This document shows positions 14,430-22,631 of a stretch of DNA of 64,000 bases, in pieces. The stretch is taken from positions 1 to 64,000 of IMG/VR virus record IMGVR_UViG_3300023180_005138; one strand, 5' to 3'. This stretch comes from a virus. Positions within the stretch are counted from its first letter, which is position 1. The number at the start of each line of letters is the position of its first letter. Position numbers and translations under genes: made by a program. The notes beneath the pieces were generated by a model. The model made no database searches. It worked only from the letters and a program-made list of their open reading frames with translations, and was not told where the DNA came from.

Positions 14430-15293
14430 CTATTTTTGGATAGCAGGTGACCAGTGTGTTGTTCTCTTATCATCAAGAACAATTCTTTCAATAGGGTTTC
14501 CATAGGGATCTTCTTTTTGAGAATAAACCATTACCCCTATTCTAGACTTCATCATATCATCTGCTTTAGACGGAAAAGCTACATAGTCACCTTGATTATT
14601 GTATAAATCAGAATAATTTCTAATGGTTGCACCACCAGACTCAAGTGAATTTTTAAGTACAGTTTTAACTGATTTGTATAGTCTAAGAAGTTCTTTTTCT
14701 GAGCAGCTACCCACTGTACGGTGAGGAGCCAAAGCCGATAAAAAAAGAGACTCAGATTTATATATATTTCCAACACCTGATACATTTTTTTGTTCCATTA
14801 AAAATTTTACTAAAGAGCTGTTTTTTCGCTTTTCGCATATTTGTAACCAAGTTTCTTCGTCACAAGGTTCATTTAACATATCTGGACCAATTTCAGATAG
14901 TTTTTTATTTAAATGTGTCTGACAGTCGGCACCCGAAAAAAATTTAAGAGTGCCAAAGTTACGCATATCGGAATAGTATACAGAAAAACCGTCATTAAAG
15001 TCCCAACGAACTCTTGCATATTTATTATCTTCTGTTTTATAAGTACCTGTCATACCCAGTGTACTAAATATAACTCCAGAGCTAGTAATCCAATAAATAA
15101 ACTTACCTTTATTGTTAACTCCAAGTACTTTTTGAGGCTCTTCGTTAATTGTATAGTCTAAATATTCTGTAAACCCGTCAGGTTCTTTTTTGAGATATCT
15201 TCCAGTTAAAATTTCTATATTTGAGATAGTCTTTCCATTTATAACGGAATGTAACTGTCGTGCTACTATAGTGCACTCCGGTCCTTCTGGCAT
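14430..15293 (-). CDS. Fpg/Nei-family DNA glycosylase lacking zinc-finger cysteines
   Basis: 287 residues. The start MPEGPE supplies the catalytic N-terminal Pro and Glu, and NNKGKFIYW carries the conserved Lys. The helix-two-turn-helix is at about 165-190 (NVSGVGNIYKSESLFLSALAPHR). The C-terminal zinc finger is present in outline (VYSQKEDPYGNPIERI...RTTHWSPAIQK) but all four Cys ligands are replaced, while the DNA-contacting Arg is kept. It is therefore a zincless finger, as in some eukaryotic and viral Nei proteins. The enzyme removes oxidised bases. The gene lies upstream of hsp20. Confidence 0.9.
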   Translation of the reverse strand: MPEGPECTIVARQLHSVINGKTISNIEILTGRYLKKEPDGFTEYLDYTINEEPQKVLGVNNKGKFIYWITSSGVIFSTLGMTGTYKTEDNKYARVRWDFNDGFSVYYSDMRNFGTLKFFSGADCQTHLNKKLSEIGPDMLNEPCDEETWLQICEKRKNSSLVKFLMEQKNVSGVGNIYKSESLFLSALAPHRTVGSCSEKELLRLYKSVKTVLKNSLESGGATIRNYSDLYNNQGDYVAFPSKADDMMKSRIGVMVYSQKEDPYGNPIERIVLDDKRTTHWSPAIQK

Positions 15294-15417
15294 TATACTC
15301 TCTTTCTTCTTTCATTTTACGAACTAAAAATTGATCCCAACTTTCATTTTCATGAGGGTGGTCTTTATAGTCAAAGGTCGGAGGCGGATCGTCTTTTTGC
15401 ACTTTCAACCAACTCAA
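15178..15417 (-). CDS. uncertain small ORF overlapping the glycosylase gene
   Basis: 79 codons from a TTG at 15417, overlapping the glycosylase gene by 116 nt and the gene above it by 47 nt. The first ~45 residues are charged and plausible (DQFLVRKMKEEREYNARR); the rest is the alternate frame of the glycosylase. No good ribosome site. Kept as a weak candidate because it fills the gap between two genes. Confidence 0.25.
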   Translation of the reverse strand: MSWLKVQKDDPPPTFDYKDHPHENESWDQFLVRKMKEEREYNARRTGVHYSSTTVTFRYKWKDYLKYRNFNWKISQKRT

Positions 15418-15673
15418 TAATAGTCATAATCTCAGTTTGTTTTTCTTCTAGCTCTTCTTTCTTGCGTTTGTAAAGAGCTGTTGCAGCAGCACGAATCGCA
15501 GAAGCATTAAAACCATAAGCTTCTTTTACTTCCTTTACAATATCGTTATTTAATTCACGAAAACTTTCAATCTGAAGAAGATTATCAGTAATCGCAGTAA
15601 TTTTTGTCATAAGCTCTTGCTTATCAATCATGCTCGGGTCTACTATACGGACCACGTTCTTCTCTTCTGGCAT
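15371..15673 (-). CDS. small helical protein of unknown function
   Basis: 100 residues, helical, with a GAGG ribosome site before the ATG. The centre (ELNNDIVKEVKEAYGFNASAIRAAATALYKRKKEEL) looks like a helix-loop-helix followed by a coiled coil. This pattern recalls small phage or GapR-like dsDNA-binding proteins, but the resemblance is too weak to assign. It overlaps the upstream gene by 50 nt. Confidence 0.5.
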   Translation of the reverse strand: MPEEKNVVRIVDPSMIDKQELMTKITAITDNLLQIESFRELNNDIVKEVKEAYGFNASAIRAAATALYKRKKEELEEKQTEIMTIIELVESAKRRSASDL

Positions 15674-15995
15674 TTAATTCCTCGTTTGTTATAAGTGTAA
15701 ATTTCTGTCTTTTATAATCTGGATCTTCTCTAAGAAGTCCATATTCTATTAAATTATCGCATAATTTAACTATATTGTCAATGTTAGATTCATCTCCGAA
15801 TTCTACATTGTTCGACTCAGCGACTTTTTGTATTGCTAACCATAGATTAAATAATCCTATATGTGTAGATCCATCTTCTCTAGATACTGCTAGTTCCCAC
15901 CTAGAGGTTCCAGATATAGACTCTTCTTCTTCGTCCATTACATCAATGGGAGTTTTTTTAAATAAAAGATATACATCTTTCTCAAGTTGATTCAT
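15624..15995 (-). CDS. protein of unknown function
   Basis: 123 residues, acidic, no signal peptide or membrane segment. It contains an acidic stretch (MDEEEES) and a helical segment (SNIDNIVKLCDNLIEYGLL) like a winged-helix edge, but no recognised motif. Overlaps both neighbours by a few to 50 nt, which suggests one operon. Confidence 0.5.
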   Translation of the reverse strand: MNQLEKDVYLLFKKTPIDVMDEEEESISGTSRWELAVSREDGSTHIGLFNLWLAIQKVAESNNVEFGDESNIDNIVKLCDNLIEYGLLREDPDYKRQKFTLITNEELNARREERGPYSRPEHD

Positions 15996-16774
15996 AAAAG
16001 GCTCCTTAAATCTTCAACTATTTCTTTTAAAGGTCTTATTTCTGTTATATGATCTATTCCGTACCCAGAATATATAATACCTTTTTTACCTGTTTGTACT
16101 CCTAATCTAAGATCATCTGTATGATTTAAATCGGTTGTTGTAAACTCAGTTAGTTTTAGTCCGTTTTTAGGCATTGTTACTATATCTTTAGTAGTTTTTT
16201 CTACTAGTAATTGTTTAGCTTCTTTTGATAAAGGACTTTCTTGGCTAGCAGCAAAAAGAGTGCCAATAGCACAAGCTATAGCGCCGTTATCTAAATAATA
16301 TTTTACTTGTTTTGGAGAGTGAATTCCTCCACTAACTATTATATCTTTATAAGGATATAAACTTTTTGCTTGAATAAAAACGTCTTTTAAAGATTTATCT
16401 CCTGGTAGTCCTGCAGCTTCTGCTCCTTTACAAAGTATAGTAGGAGCTTTATCCATATGTACTTTCTTAAATACAACTCTAATACCTGCATCTAATAATT
16501 GTTCTACTCTAATAAGTAGCTTTTCAAAATCAGAAACAGTATCAAAACCTAGTATTTCTATTATTTTAAAACCAGATTTTCTAAAATCTATTTTCATTAT
16601 TCTAGCAGCTACAACACTTACATATAAATAATTACCAAAATCTATTAAATCTTTTGAGGGAATTGTAGAGTTTCTATCAAAGAAAACTCCAGGAGTAATA
16701 TCTGCATCAATACAGGCTTCTATATATTCTCTACTATACACCTGATTCATAGGTGCTGATATTATATTTTTCAT
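15992..16774 (-). CDS. nitronate monooxygenase/FabK-like flavoprotein
   Basis: 260 residues from the ATG at 16774 (GGAG upstream); earlier in-frame codons cross a terminator. The sequence starts ISAPMNQVYS, as these TIM-barrel FMN enzymes do. It has CKGAEAAG (His of the usual GxEAGGH lost) and the FMN phosphate-binding motif IIVSGGIHSPKQVKYYLDNGAIACAIGTLF. The family oxidises nitronates or reduces enoyl-ACP. The altered active-site loop leaves the substrate open. Unusual cargo for a phage; its neighbours give no clear pathway. Confidence 0.7.
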   Translation of the reverse strand: MKNIISAPMNQVYSREYIEACIDADITPGVFFDRNSTIPSKDLIDFGNYLYVSVVAARIMKIDFRKSGFKIIEILGFDTVSDFEKLLIRVEQLLDAGIRVVFKKVHMDKAPTILCKGAEAAGLPGDKSLKDVFIQAKSLYPYKDIIVSGGIHSPKQVKYYLDNGAIACAIGTLFAASQESPLSKEAKQLLVEKTTKDIVTMPKNGLKLTEFTTTDLNHTDDLRLGVQTGKKGIIYSGYGIDHITEIRPLKEIVEDLRSLL

Positions 16775-16783
16775 GAGTCTCCA

Positions 16784-16810
16784 ATAAAAAATGGGGGCAC
16801 ACGTCCCCCA
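16784..16810 (-). terminator. intrinsic terminator
   Basis: TGGGGG (16792-16797) and CCCCCA (16805-16810) pair across a 7-nt loop. Reading leftward, the stem is followed by six Ts, ending transcription of the 16819-17169 gene. On the other side a T-rich stretch follows too, so it may work in both directions. Confidence 0.85.
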
Positions 16811-16818
16811 CTTTCTTT

Positions 16819-17169
16819 TTATACTGTATATGCCCAATCTTGTAGACGGTCTTCTGACATCCAAGAAAGTTCAGCGGCAATTTTATTAACCTTTTCAGAG
16901 ACGCTACCCTGTGTTCGAAGCACACTTCGAGAGTGGTCTAGGAAAAGATAATAAGGATTTTGTGAAACGTCATCACCAGGCTGAGGAACTCCGTTCCCAA
17001 GATACTTATGAGAAGGATGGCTAAACAACCAGTCTCCTGCATAATCATAGTTACTCATATGAGAAATAAGATCAATCTTCATATCATTACTTCCCTTTGA
17101 TAGAATAACGCGTTTTGTTTCACGATAAAAATTTAAGTATGGATTTTTGTTTTTCCAACGAATCATCAT
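16819..17169 (-). CDS. protein of unknown function
   Basis: 116 residues if started at 17169; a start at residue 30 (MKIDLISHMS), with GGGAAG upstream, is equally possible. No signal peptide or membrane segment. Contains HPSHKYLGNGVPQPGDD and a C-terminal SWMSEDRLQDWAYTV. It has its own promoter and terminator, so it is expressed as a single-gene unit. Not recognised. Confidence 0.5.
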   Translation of the reverse strand: MMIRWKNKNPYLNFYRETKRVILSKGSNDMKIDLISHMSNYDYAGDWLFSHPSHKYLGNGVPQPGDDVSQNPYYLFLDHSRSVLRTQGSVSEKVNKIAAELSWMSEDRLQDWAYTV

Positions 17170-17187
17170 TTATTTATTTCCACAATT

Positions 17188-17216
17188 AGAATAGCACACT
17201 TTTCAGGTTTGTGCAA
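17188..17216 (-). promoter_or_regulatory. leftward promoter (TTGCAC-N17-TATTCT)
   Basis: Minus-strand TTGCAC (17211-17216) and TATTCT (17188-17193), 17 bp apart, 19 nt before the next start codon. Identical hexamers and spacing precede hsp20. Confidence 0.55.
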
Positions 17217-17260
17217 ATTCAAAATTTCATTAATTCCTGCACTGCATTTTAGCCAGTGCT

Positions 17261-17554
17261 TTAGTCATAGGTTTCAAGCAATGTAACTCGTCGAACCCTA
17301 TCATTTTCCCAAACTTCACGTTTGTCATAGAAACGACAAGTTTCAAGATGATCTAGGTAATCATTCATACGTTTAGCTGCTCGATTATACGCACGAGCTT
17401 GAATATCGCTCCAGACACGCACAGAGATAGACTCCATCCAATCAATAGCTAGACGAGGATTCCAACGAACTACATTAGGACATTCACGAATATAATTATT
17501 TACATCCCAAGTTGAAAATCCTAGATTCTTAGATGTTTCTTTTCTTTTAACCAT
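17261..17554 (-). CDS. small basic protein of unknown function
   Basis: 97 residues, rich in Arg, Trp and Tyr (FSTWDVNNYIRECPNVVRWNPRLAIDWMES, AYNRAAKRMNDYLDHLE). Composition suggests nucleic-acid binding, but no motif is recognised. First three genes of the left arm (this, 17547, 17738) run without gaps and probably form an early operon from the promoter at 18024. Confidence 0.5.
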   Translation of the reverse strand: MVKRKETSKNLGFSTWDVNNYIRECPNVVRWNPRLAIDWMESISVRVWSDIQARAYNRAAKRMNDYLDHLETCRFYDKREVWENDRVRRVTLLETYD

Positions 17555-17729
17555 TTTTTACACGATCCATATTTAGTTGAAAATCAATATAAACATTACG
17601 GAGAAAGAGTGCTGCCACAAATTCTCCATTACTCTCTTTTAGTTCTTCATACTCTTCTAGGAGGATAGTCGCTGATTCGTGACCTTGATTAGATAGTTGT
17701 ATGAAGTACTGTTTTGCTTTTAGGTACAT
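17547..17729 (-). CDS. small helical protein of unknown function
   Basis: 60 residues, helical and acidic in the middle (ATILLEEYEELKESNGEF). No domain recognised. Overlaps the next gene by 8 nt. Likely an early accessory gene by position. Confidence 0.45.
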   Translation of the reverse strand: MYLKAKQYFIQLSNQGHESATILLEEYEELKESNGEFVAALFLRNVYIDFQLNMDRVKNG

Positions 17730-17737
17730 ATTTATCC

Positions 17738-18004
17738 TTATAGACCTGCCAATCCTGTATTTGACTGAATTTTTAGATCTTCTCTTGTTTTACGATTAAG
17801 CTCTTCGATAGCATCTACGCGTTCTGGCGAGAACACTAGATGAATACCTTCTAGAGCCAACTCAATTCGTTCGCCTTTATCATTAATAAAGAAACGAACA
17901 CTTGTCCCCTCAATTATGCCGTCTTCCTGTACATTTTTGATGTGTCTCCAGAAGAAGGACCGATGAGGGCGATACTTAACTTGATATTTAATAGCTTTTG
18001 CCAT
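17738..18004 (-). CDS. small basic protein, first gene of the left arm
   Basis: 88 residues. A strongly basic start (KAIKYQVKYRPHRSFFWRHIKNV) is followed by a small beta region (TSVRFFINDKGERIELAL) and a helix (AIEELNRKTREDLKI). GGAGG lies seven bases before the ATG. As first gene from the divergent promoter region it is probably made early; an RNA- or DNA-binding role is only suggested by charge. Confidence 0.5.
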   Translation of the reverse strand: MAKAIKYQVKYRPHRSFFWRHIKNVQEDGIIEGTSVRFFINDKGERIELALEGIHLVFSPERVDAIEELNRKTREDLKIQSNTGLAGL

Positions 18005-18023
18005 TGTTTTCCTCCATTTTCTT

Positions 18024-18029
18024 ATTATA
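18024..18029 (-). promoter_or_regulatory. leftward -10 box of the left arm
   Basis: A perfect minus-strand TATAAT lies 20 nt before the start of the gene at 18004. The -35 region 17 bp upstream (TGGTAA) is poor, so activation or an extended contact may be needed. It faces the rightward promoter across the 122-bp divergent gap. Confidence 0.5.
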
Positions 18030-18091
18030 CTAAATTTAAGTCTGTTTTACCAGAAAAATTTAGCAAATAAGCGTTTATCATGATATTTTAA

Positions 18092-18122
18092 TTGACTTTG
18101 GTATGGCACTATGATACCATAC
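18092..18122 (+). promoter_or_regulatory. rightward promoter of the right arm, with inverted repeat
   Basis: TTGACT (18092-18097), 17 bp, then TACCAT (18115-18120). Inverted arms GTATGG (18101-18106) and CCATAC (18117-18122) bracket the -10. The ATG of the first gene is at 18127, about where transcription would begin, so the mRNA could be leaderless. Confidence 0.5.
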
Positions 18123-18126
18123 AATT

Positions 18127-18393
18127 ATGCGTAATTTAGTAGAAATATCAGCATATCGCATTGACTTTAAAGAAACTATAGACCACTATGAAGAGCAAGG
18201 CTTCTCATATGTAAGTTCACATGTTACGCCAGAGCAAAATAAAACTGGTGAAATTACTATTGTTTTTGAAGGTTCACGCGAATATATTGCTGAAATTTCA
18301 GATGCAGACGGTCATCGTGCGTTCTTGCAATTCGATGACGGAACCGAATCTCCTTTATATATTAAACGAGAAAGAAACTTTTGGGAAGATTAA
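18127..18393 (+). CDS. small protein, first gene of the right arm
   Basis: 88 residues, acidic, mixed alpha/beta (DFKETIDHYEEQGFSYVSSHV, FDDGTESPLYIKRERN). No ribosome site is seen before the ATG, consistent with a leaderless transcript from the promoter at 18092. No family recognised. One base separates it from the next gene. Confidence 0.5.
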   Translation: MRNLVEISAYRIDFKETIDHYEEQGFSYVSSHVTPEQNKTGEITIVFEGSREYIAEISDADGHRAFLQFDDGTESPLYIKRERNFWED

Positions 18394-18394
18394 A

Positions 18395-18676
18395 ATGGCA
18401 GAATTTAAGCTCTGGGGTGTTTATACGCCTCTTTTAGAACAATGGACTCGTGATATGGGTAATCGCATGGAAGCCTATGTAGATACTAATGTTCATGATA
18501 TTGACGCTGAGTATTTTGATGAAGATGATCCTAGAGTCGCGCTATATGGATGGAAAAATTTTCCTCTATTTGTTGCTGTTAAGCATGGTCAACCTTTTCA
18601 AAAGGTAATTGGTAAACGTAACTGGGAATTTTATGAAGACTGGGTTAAAGGATTGGACTGGAAACGTGAGGCTTAA
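18395..18676 (+). CDS. small protein of unknown function
   Basis: 93 residues from the ATG at 18395; the frame is open further upstream, but that part overlaps the previous gene. Rich in Trp and acidic residues (LWGVYTPLLEQWTRD, DIDAEYFDEDDPRVALYGW, WEFYEDWVKGLDWKRE). Its TAA shares a base with the ATG of the PP-loop gene. Not recognised. Confidence 0.5.
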   Translation: MAEFKLWGVYTPLLEQWTRDMGNRMEAYVDTNVHDIDAEYFDEDDPRVALYGWKNFPLFVAVKHGQPFQKVIGKRNWEFYEDWVKGLDWKREA

Positions 18677-19749
18677 TGGAGTTTGACAGAGACTTTATCT
18701 TTTCTCATCAAAAAGTTTATAATATACACACAAATAAAAGTTATAATAGTAAAATATCTCTCATCTTATCTGATGAAACCCCTCAAAACTTAAGACTTCT
18801 TTTACATGACGGCCAGTGGGATCAATATAACTGGGAAATTGAACCGTCAGAATCTTTTGATAACTTATTAATTAATAGATGCCGACAACTAAGGCAGATG
18901 TACCCATATCTTACACTATACTTTAGTGGGGGAGCAGATTCTGAGACAATGGTACAATCATTTATAAAAGCTGGTATTGATCCTGATGAGATTGTAATAA
19001 ATGTATTCGAAGTCGCTAATGAAAATCCTTTACCTGATGTAGAATTAGCAATAAAAAAGCTAAACACCTATAAAAACTATTTACAAAAAACAAAGATTAC
19101 AATAAACCGATTCGGAAGAGAACTTCTGTTAAAGCTACTAGAAGGTAATCTTTGGTTTGACTCATACTTTAACGGGTCTATTGGTAATATCAGAAGGTTA
19201 ACCCTTCCAATTTATCAAGAGCTAGGGTTTTACAAAGATTCTGTACACTACACGGGTCATATTTTTGCTGATATGAAACCACAAGTAGAAGTAAAAAATA
19301 ATAAGTTTTATGCAAAAATGGGTCAAGGACTTAGCATAGGTCAATATGCAGACTGGTTTTATACAAGTTTAGATGCACCAGAGTTACAAATAAAACAAGC
19401 ACATTTAGTAAAAAACTATTTTAAAATACACGTTCCTACTGCTACTGGGTATTTAGGAGAACGTTCTAAGTATAAAGAAGATGTAATCAAAGCCTGTAGA
19501 TATAATTTTGACAACAGGTTTCAACCAGACAAGTTTGATGGGCTAGGATCAGATTTGCTAATTAAAAAGAAAACTGAAGATAGTGTAGTATATAATCTTA
19601 TGAAAAGCAAAGATCATCAACTATTTGATACCTACACTAGTAAAACTAAAGAACTTTTATCAGGAATAAAAAGTAAATCTCTAATTAGACCTGATACTTA
19701 TGATTTAGTGCCTATTAGTTATCAACAGGAATTTTATTTAGGTGAATAA
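18676..19749 (+). CDS. PP-loop ATP pyrophosphatase-like protein (copy 2)
   Basis: 357 residues with SGGADS at 84-89 after a YLTLYF strand. Paralogue of the left-arm protein at 9794-10912: the same blocks occur in the same order, including INRCRQLR, VQSFIKAG, FNGSIGNIRR, WFYTSLDAPEL and QAHLVKNYF. The PP-loop activates a carbonyl, carboxyl or nucleobase by adenylation. The aminotransferase gene follows, sharing one base, then two radical SAM genes, suggesting a multistep biosynthesis. The substrate is unknown. Confidence 0.75.
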   Translation: MEFDRDFIFSHQKVYNIHTNKSYNSKISLILSDETPQNLRLLLHDGQWDQYNWEIEPSESFDNLLINRCRQLRQMYPYLTLYFSGGADSETMVQSFIKAGIDPDEIVINVFEVANENPLPDVELAIKKLNTYKNYLQKTKITINRFGRELLLKLLEGNLWFDSYFNGSIGNIRRLTLPIYQELGFYKDSVHYTGHIFADMKPQVEVKNNKFYAKMGQGLSIGQYADWFYTSLDAPELQIKQAHLVKNYFKIHVPTATGYLGERSKYKEDVIKACRYNFDNRFQPDKFDGLGSDLLIKKKTEDSVVYNLMKSKDHQLFDTYTSKTKELLSGIKSKSLIRPDTYDLVPISYQQEFYLGE

Positions 19750-20855
19750 TGAAAAAAATAGCATTTATCCCTCATAAACAAAGATTAGAAAGACATAAAG
19801 TAGACTATTTAAGAGCCATGAGCGATGCTATGGACTATCCATATCAATCAGAAGATGGCAGAGATTTATCTCCTATACAACAAGCTCTTCATGATAAATG
19901 CGCAGAGCTTTCAGGCATTCCATATTGGACTTTTACAGATTGTTGTACTGATGCACTTCAAATTTCAATACATTGCTTAACTGAGCCTGGAGATATTATT
20001 GTAGTTCCCTCTTACGGATGGCGTGCTTTCGCAAATGCAGTGAAATTTATGAATCGAACTCTTCATTTTGTAGATTGTGATGAAACTGGTAATATTTCTA
20101 TAGATTCTTTAGAAGAGTATTGTAAAGAAGCAATTTTAGCTCCTGCAGCAGTAATTGCAGTACATAATTTTGGTACCGTTGTAGATTGTAGAAATATTAG
20201 AACTATTCTTGATAATGAAGGATTTGTAAATACTTGTATAATTGAAGATGCAGCTCCAGCATTTTATATGGGAGAGCCTTATGCTTATACCCCTGGTAGC
20301 TCGTCTGAAGCGGTATGCTATTCCTTCGACTTCACAAAATATCCAGGAACGCTTGGTAGCGGAGGAGCAATTGCAACACGTTTTGAGGACGTTAAGGAAA
20401 GGGTTTATCTTTCTTCAGCACATGGCAGAGCAAAATCTGGACAAATTATTACCTTTGGTACTAAGTCATATATGGATAATACCTCTTGTGCCGTTCTTTT
20501 AAAAGAGATTCAGTTGTTTGAGCAGTTTGAGTATAGAAAGCGTAGAGACGCAATTGCTACTTGGTATAAAAACAATCTTCCCTATCCAAACGTACCCGGC
20601 GATAATTATGTCTGGGAGAGATATACGATGGCAGTCTTTCCAGACCAGGTAGAGTCTGTTATAAAATCACTTAATGATGTAGGTTGTTTAGCAAGAACAT
20701 TCTTTAAAGAACCTCTCCATCAGTATGATTGGCTAAATGACAATAAAAAATGGTGCCCTATGACAGAACAGTTTACCGCTTCTACTGTTATGCTTCCTTC
20801 TCATCACTATTTAAAAGATGAAGAATTAGAAAGAATAGCAGAAGCCTTATGTTAG
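19749..20855 (+). CDS. DegT/DnrJ/EryC1-type PLP aminotransferase (copy 2)
   Basis: 368 residues. PLP Lys is K197 in YSFDFTKYPGTLGSGGA; IEDAAPAFYMGE (165-176) and FTDCCTDALQ (62-71) make the cofactor site. Paralogue of the left-arm aminotransferase, with the same unusual K(Q)R-ER start. Family members make amino sugars from keto sugars. It overlaps the downstream radical SAM gene by 7 nt. Together with FdtA and RmlB 5 kb downstream it could complete a 3-amino-3,6-dideoxyhexose route; this is inference. Confidence 0.85.
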   Translation: MKKIAFIPHKQRLERHKVDYLRAMSDAMDYPYQSEDGRDLSPIQQALHDKCAELSGIPYWTFTDCCTDALQISIHCLTEPGDIIVVPSYGWRAFANAVKFMNRTLHFVDCDETGNISIDSLEEYCKEAILAPAAVIAVHNFGTVVDCRNIRTILDNEGFVNTCIIEDAAPAFYMGEPYAYTPGSSSEAVCYSFDFTKYPGTLGSGGAIATRFEDVKERVYLSSAHGRAKSGQIITFGTKSYMDNTSCAVLLKEIQLFEQFEYRKRRDAIATWYKNNLPYPNVPGDNYVWERYTMAVFPDQVESVIKSLNDVGCLARTFFKEPLHQYDWLNDNKKWCPMTEQFTASTVMLPSHHYLKDEELERIAEALC

Positions 20856-21676
20856 ATCTAAGAATACTAGATGTAGTTGTATTATTAAATTGTAATCTTA
20901 ATTGTAGAGGTTGCAATAATTTTTGTGATCACAATGTAGCTGGTATAAGAAGTCTAGAAAACCTAAAACAAGATTTTATTAACTGGAAAACTAAAATTAA
21001 TCCTTCTAGAGTACAAATTATGGGAGGAGAAGCTTTATTACATAAAAATATATACGAAGTTATATATGCAGCTAGAGAGCATTTTCCTAATACTGACTTA
21101 AGATTATTTACTAATGGTCTTTTGTTAAATAAACACAAAGAATTAGTAAAAGTATTACAAGATACTAATTGTATGTTAGTAATTAGTGTACACTCTAAAG
21201 AGCCTAAGTATCTTAATTTTCTTTCTGATAGTGTACATTCTATTTTTAAAGGTTCTTTTAAAAATTCTGAAACAAAATCTTTAGTTTCTTATGGAACTGT
21301 ATATGAAAAAGAAGGTGTTACAATAGAATTTAGAGACATGACGAATCATTGGTATCAAACTTATAAAAATGGAGTAACCCCTTACCAAGATAATGACCCC
21401 AAAAAGTCCTGGGAAGCCTGTTATTTTAAATATTGCACTCAACTTTATGATGGAAAACTATGGAAATGCTCTCAAATAGCATATTTAGAGCCTTTAATGT
21501 CCCGTATCAATAATACAGAGTCTTGGGAAAAGTATAGAAATATTTATAAAGCATTAGATTATGATGGGTCAGATAAAGATTTTTTAGATTTTAGAACTAA
21601 TTTAAATAGAGAAGAGTTTATTTGTAATATGTGTCCGGCTAACCCAGAAATGCTGAGGTCAAAAAGTGTCTGGTAA
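20849..21676 (+). CDS. radical SAM protein
   Basis: 275 residues. CNLNCRGC near the N-terminus (about 15-22) is the CxxxCxxC that binds the 4Fe-4S cluster, and MGGEALL is the GGE strand contacting SAM. Four more cysteines towards the C-terminus (EACYFKYC, LWKCS, FICNMC) could bind an auxiliary cluster as in SPASM/Twitch proteins. Substrate unknown. It follows the PP-loop/aminotransferase pair and overlaps the next radical SAM gene by 11 nt. Confidence 0.85.
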   Translation: MLDLRILDVVVLLNCNLNCRGCNNFCDHNVAGIRSLENLKQDFINWKTKINPSRVQIMGGEALLHKNIYEVIYAAREHFPNTDLRLFTNGLLLNKHKELVKVLQDTNCMLVISVHSKEPKYLNFLSDSVHSIFKGSFKNSETKSLVSYGTVYEKEGVTIEFRDMTNHWYQTYKNGVTPYQDNDPKKSWEACYFKYCTQLYDGKLWKCSQIAYLEPLMSRINNTESWEKYRNIYKALDYDGSDKDFLDFRTNLNREEFICNMCPANPEMLRSKSVW

Positions 21677-22631
21677 AACTATTATTGGTATTAAACAAGA
21701 TGGAACAGTAGAAGAATTTTATCCTCAAGAATTAAGAGCTTCTAAGCTAAATGCTTGGAAAGGTTGGAAATGTTCTGTAGGACAATATAATATTGCTATA
21801 GCAGAAAATGGAGATATGAAAGGCGGAGATTGTGGAATCGGAGGACATCTAGGAAATATATATAAAGAGTTTCGTATTCCTAAGGAATGGCACACTTGTA
21901 CTATAGATTATTGTTCATGTTTTTTTGATATTGGAGTTCCTAAAGTATCTCAAGACCCCAACTCTGATTATAAAGAGTTTAGATCAAAAGAAATAGATTT
22001 AAAATTTGAATGGTTTTTGTCGGCTAAGTGTAACTATGCTTGTGAATATTGTCCTGATACGATTCATAATAATTTACCTCATAAAAATACATCAAAACAA
22101 GTATTTACCGGATTAGATAACTTATTTAAAAAACTAGATGGTAGAACATTTACAATGAGTCTTTGGGGCGGAGAGCCTACTATGTTTCCAGATTATATAG
22201 AAATTTGTAAAAAAATAAATGATTATGGAGCTAGAGTATTTACAACAACTAACGGAAGCAGAAGTGAAAAATACTTAGCAGAATTAATTCATCATAGCTG
22301 TTTATCTATATCAGTACATCAAGACTCTTATGATCAAGATAGAATGATAAATAATATAAAAGCTATAATAAGCGAAATAGATAAAAATAAGTTAGAAAAC
22401 TGGATAATGGTTAGGTGTATGGTTAAGCCAGGAAGTCTTTCTCACTGGAAAATTTTTATAGAAAGACTACAAAACGAAATACCCAACTTTACAAATAAAG
22501 CTAAATTAACATTAAACACCTTAGTAGGAGTATTACCTGATAGAAGTGATTGGACGGAAGATTTAATGGTAGGATATACAGAAAAAGAACTAAGTATATT
22601 AAAAAAATATGGTAGGTTGACAAATGTCTAA
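21666..22631 (+). CDS. radical SAM protein with N-terminal cysteine-rich domain
   Basis: 321 residues from a GTG. The first ~115 residues hold a cysteine-rich region (WKCSVG, GGDCGIGG, HTCTIDYCSCFFDIG) that could bind an auxiliary iron-sulphur cluster. The radical SAM core begins CNYACEYC, with LWGGEPTMFPD supplying GGEP. An auxiliary domain placed before the core is uncommon and recurs in the product of 47928-49013. Translationally coupled to neighbours on both sides (11- and 8-nt overlaps). Confidence 0.82.
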   Translation: MSGKTIIGIKQDGTVEEFYPQELRASKLNAWKGWKCSVGQYNIAIAENGDMKGGDCGIGGHLGNIYKEFRIPKEWHTCTIDYCSCFFDIGVPKVSQDPNSDYKEFRSKEIDLKFEWFLSAKCNYACEYCPDTIHNNLPHKNTSKQVFTGLDNLFKKLDGRTFTMSLWGGEPTMFPDYIEICKKINDYGARVFTTTNGSRSEKYLAELIHHSCLSISVHQDSYDQDRMINNIKAIISEIDKNKLENWIMVRCMVKPGSLSHWKIFIERLQNEIPNFTNKAKLTLNTLVGVLPDRSDWTEDLMVGYTEKELSILKKYGRLTNV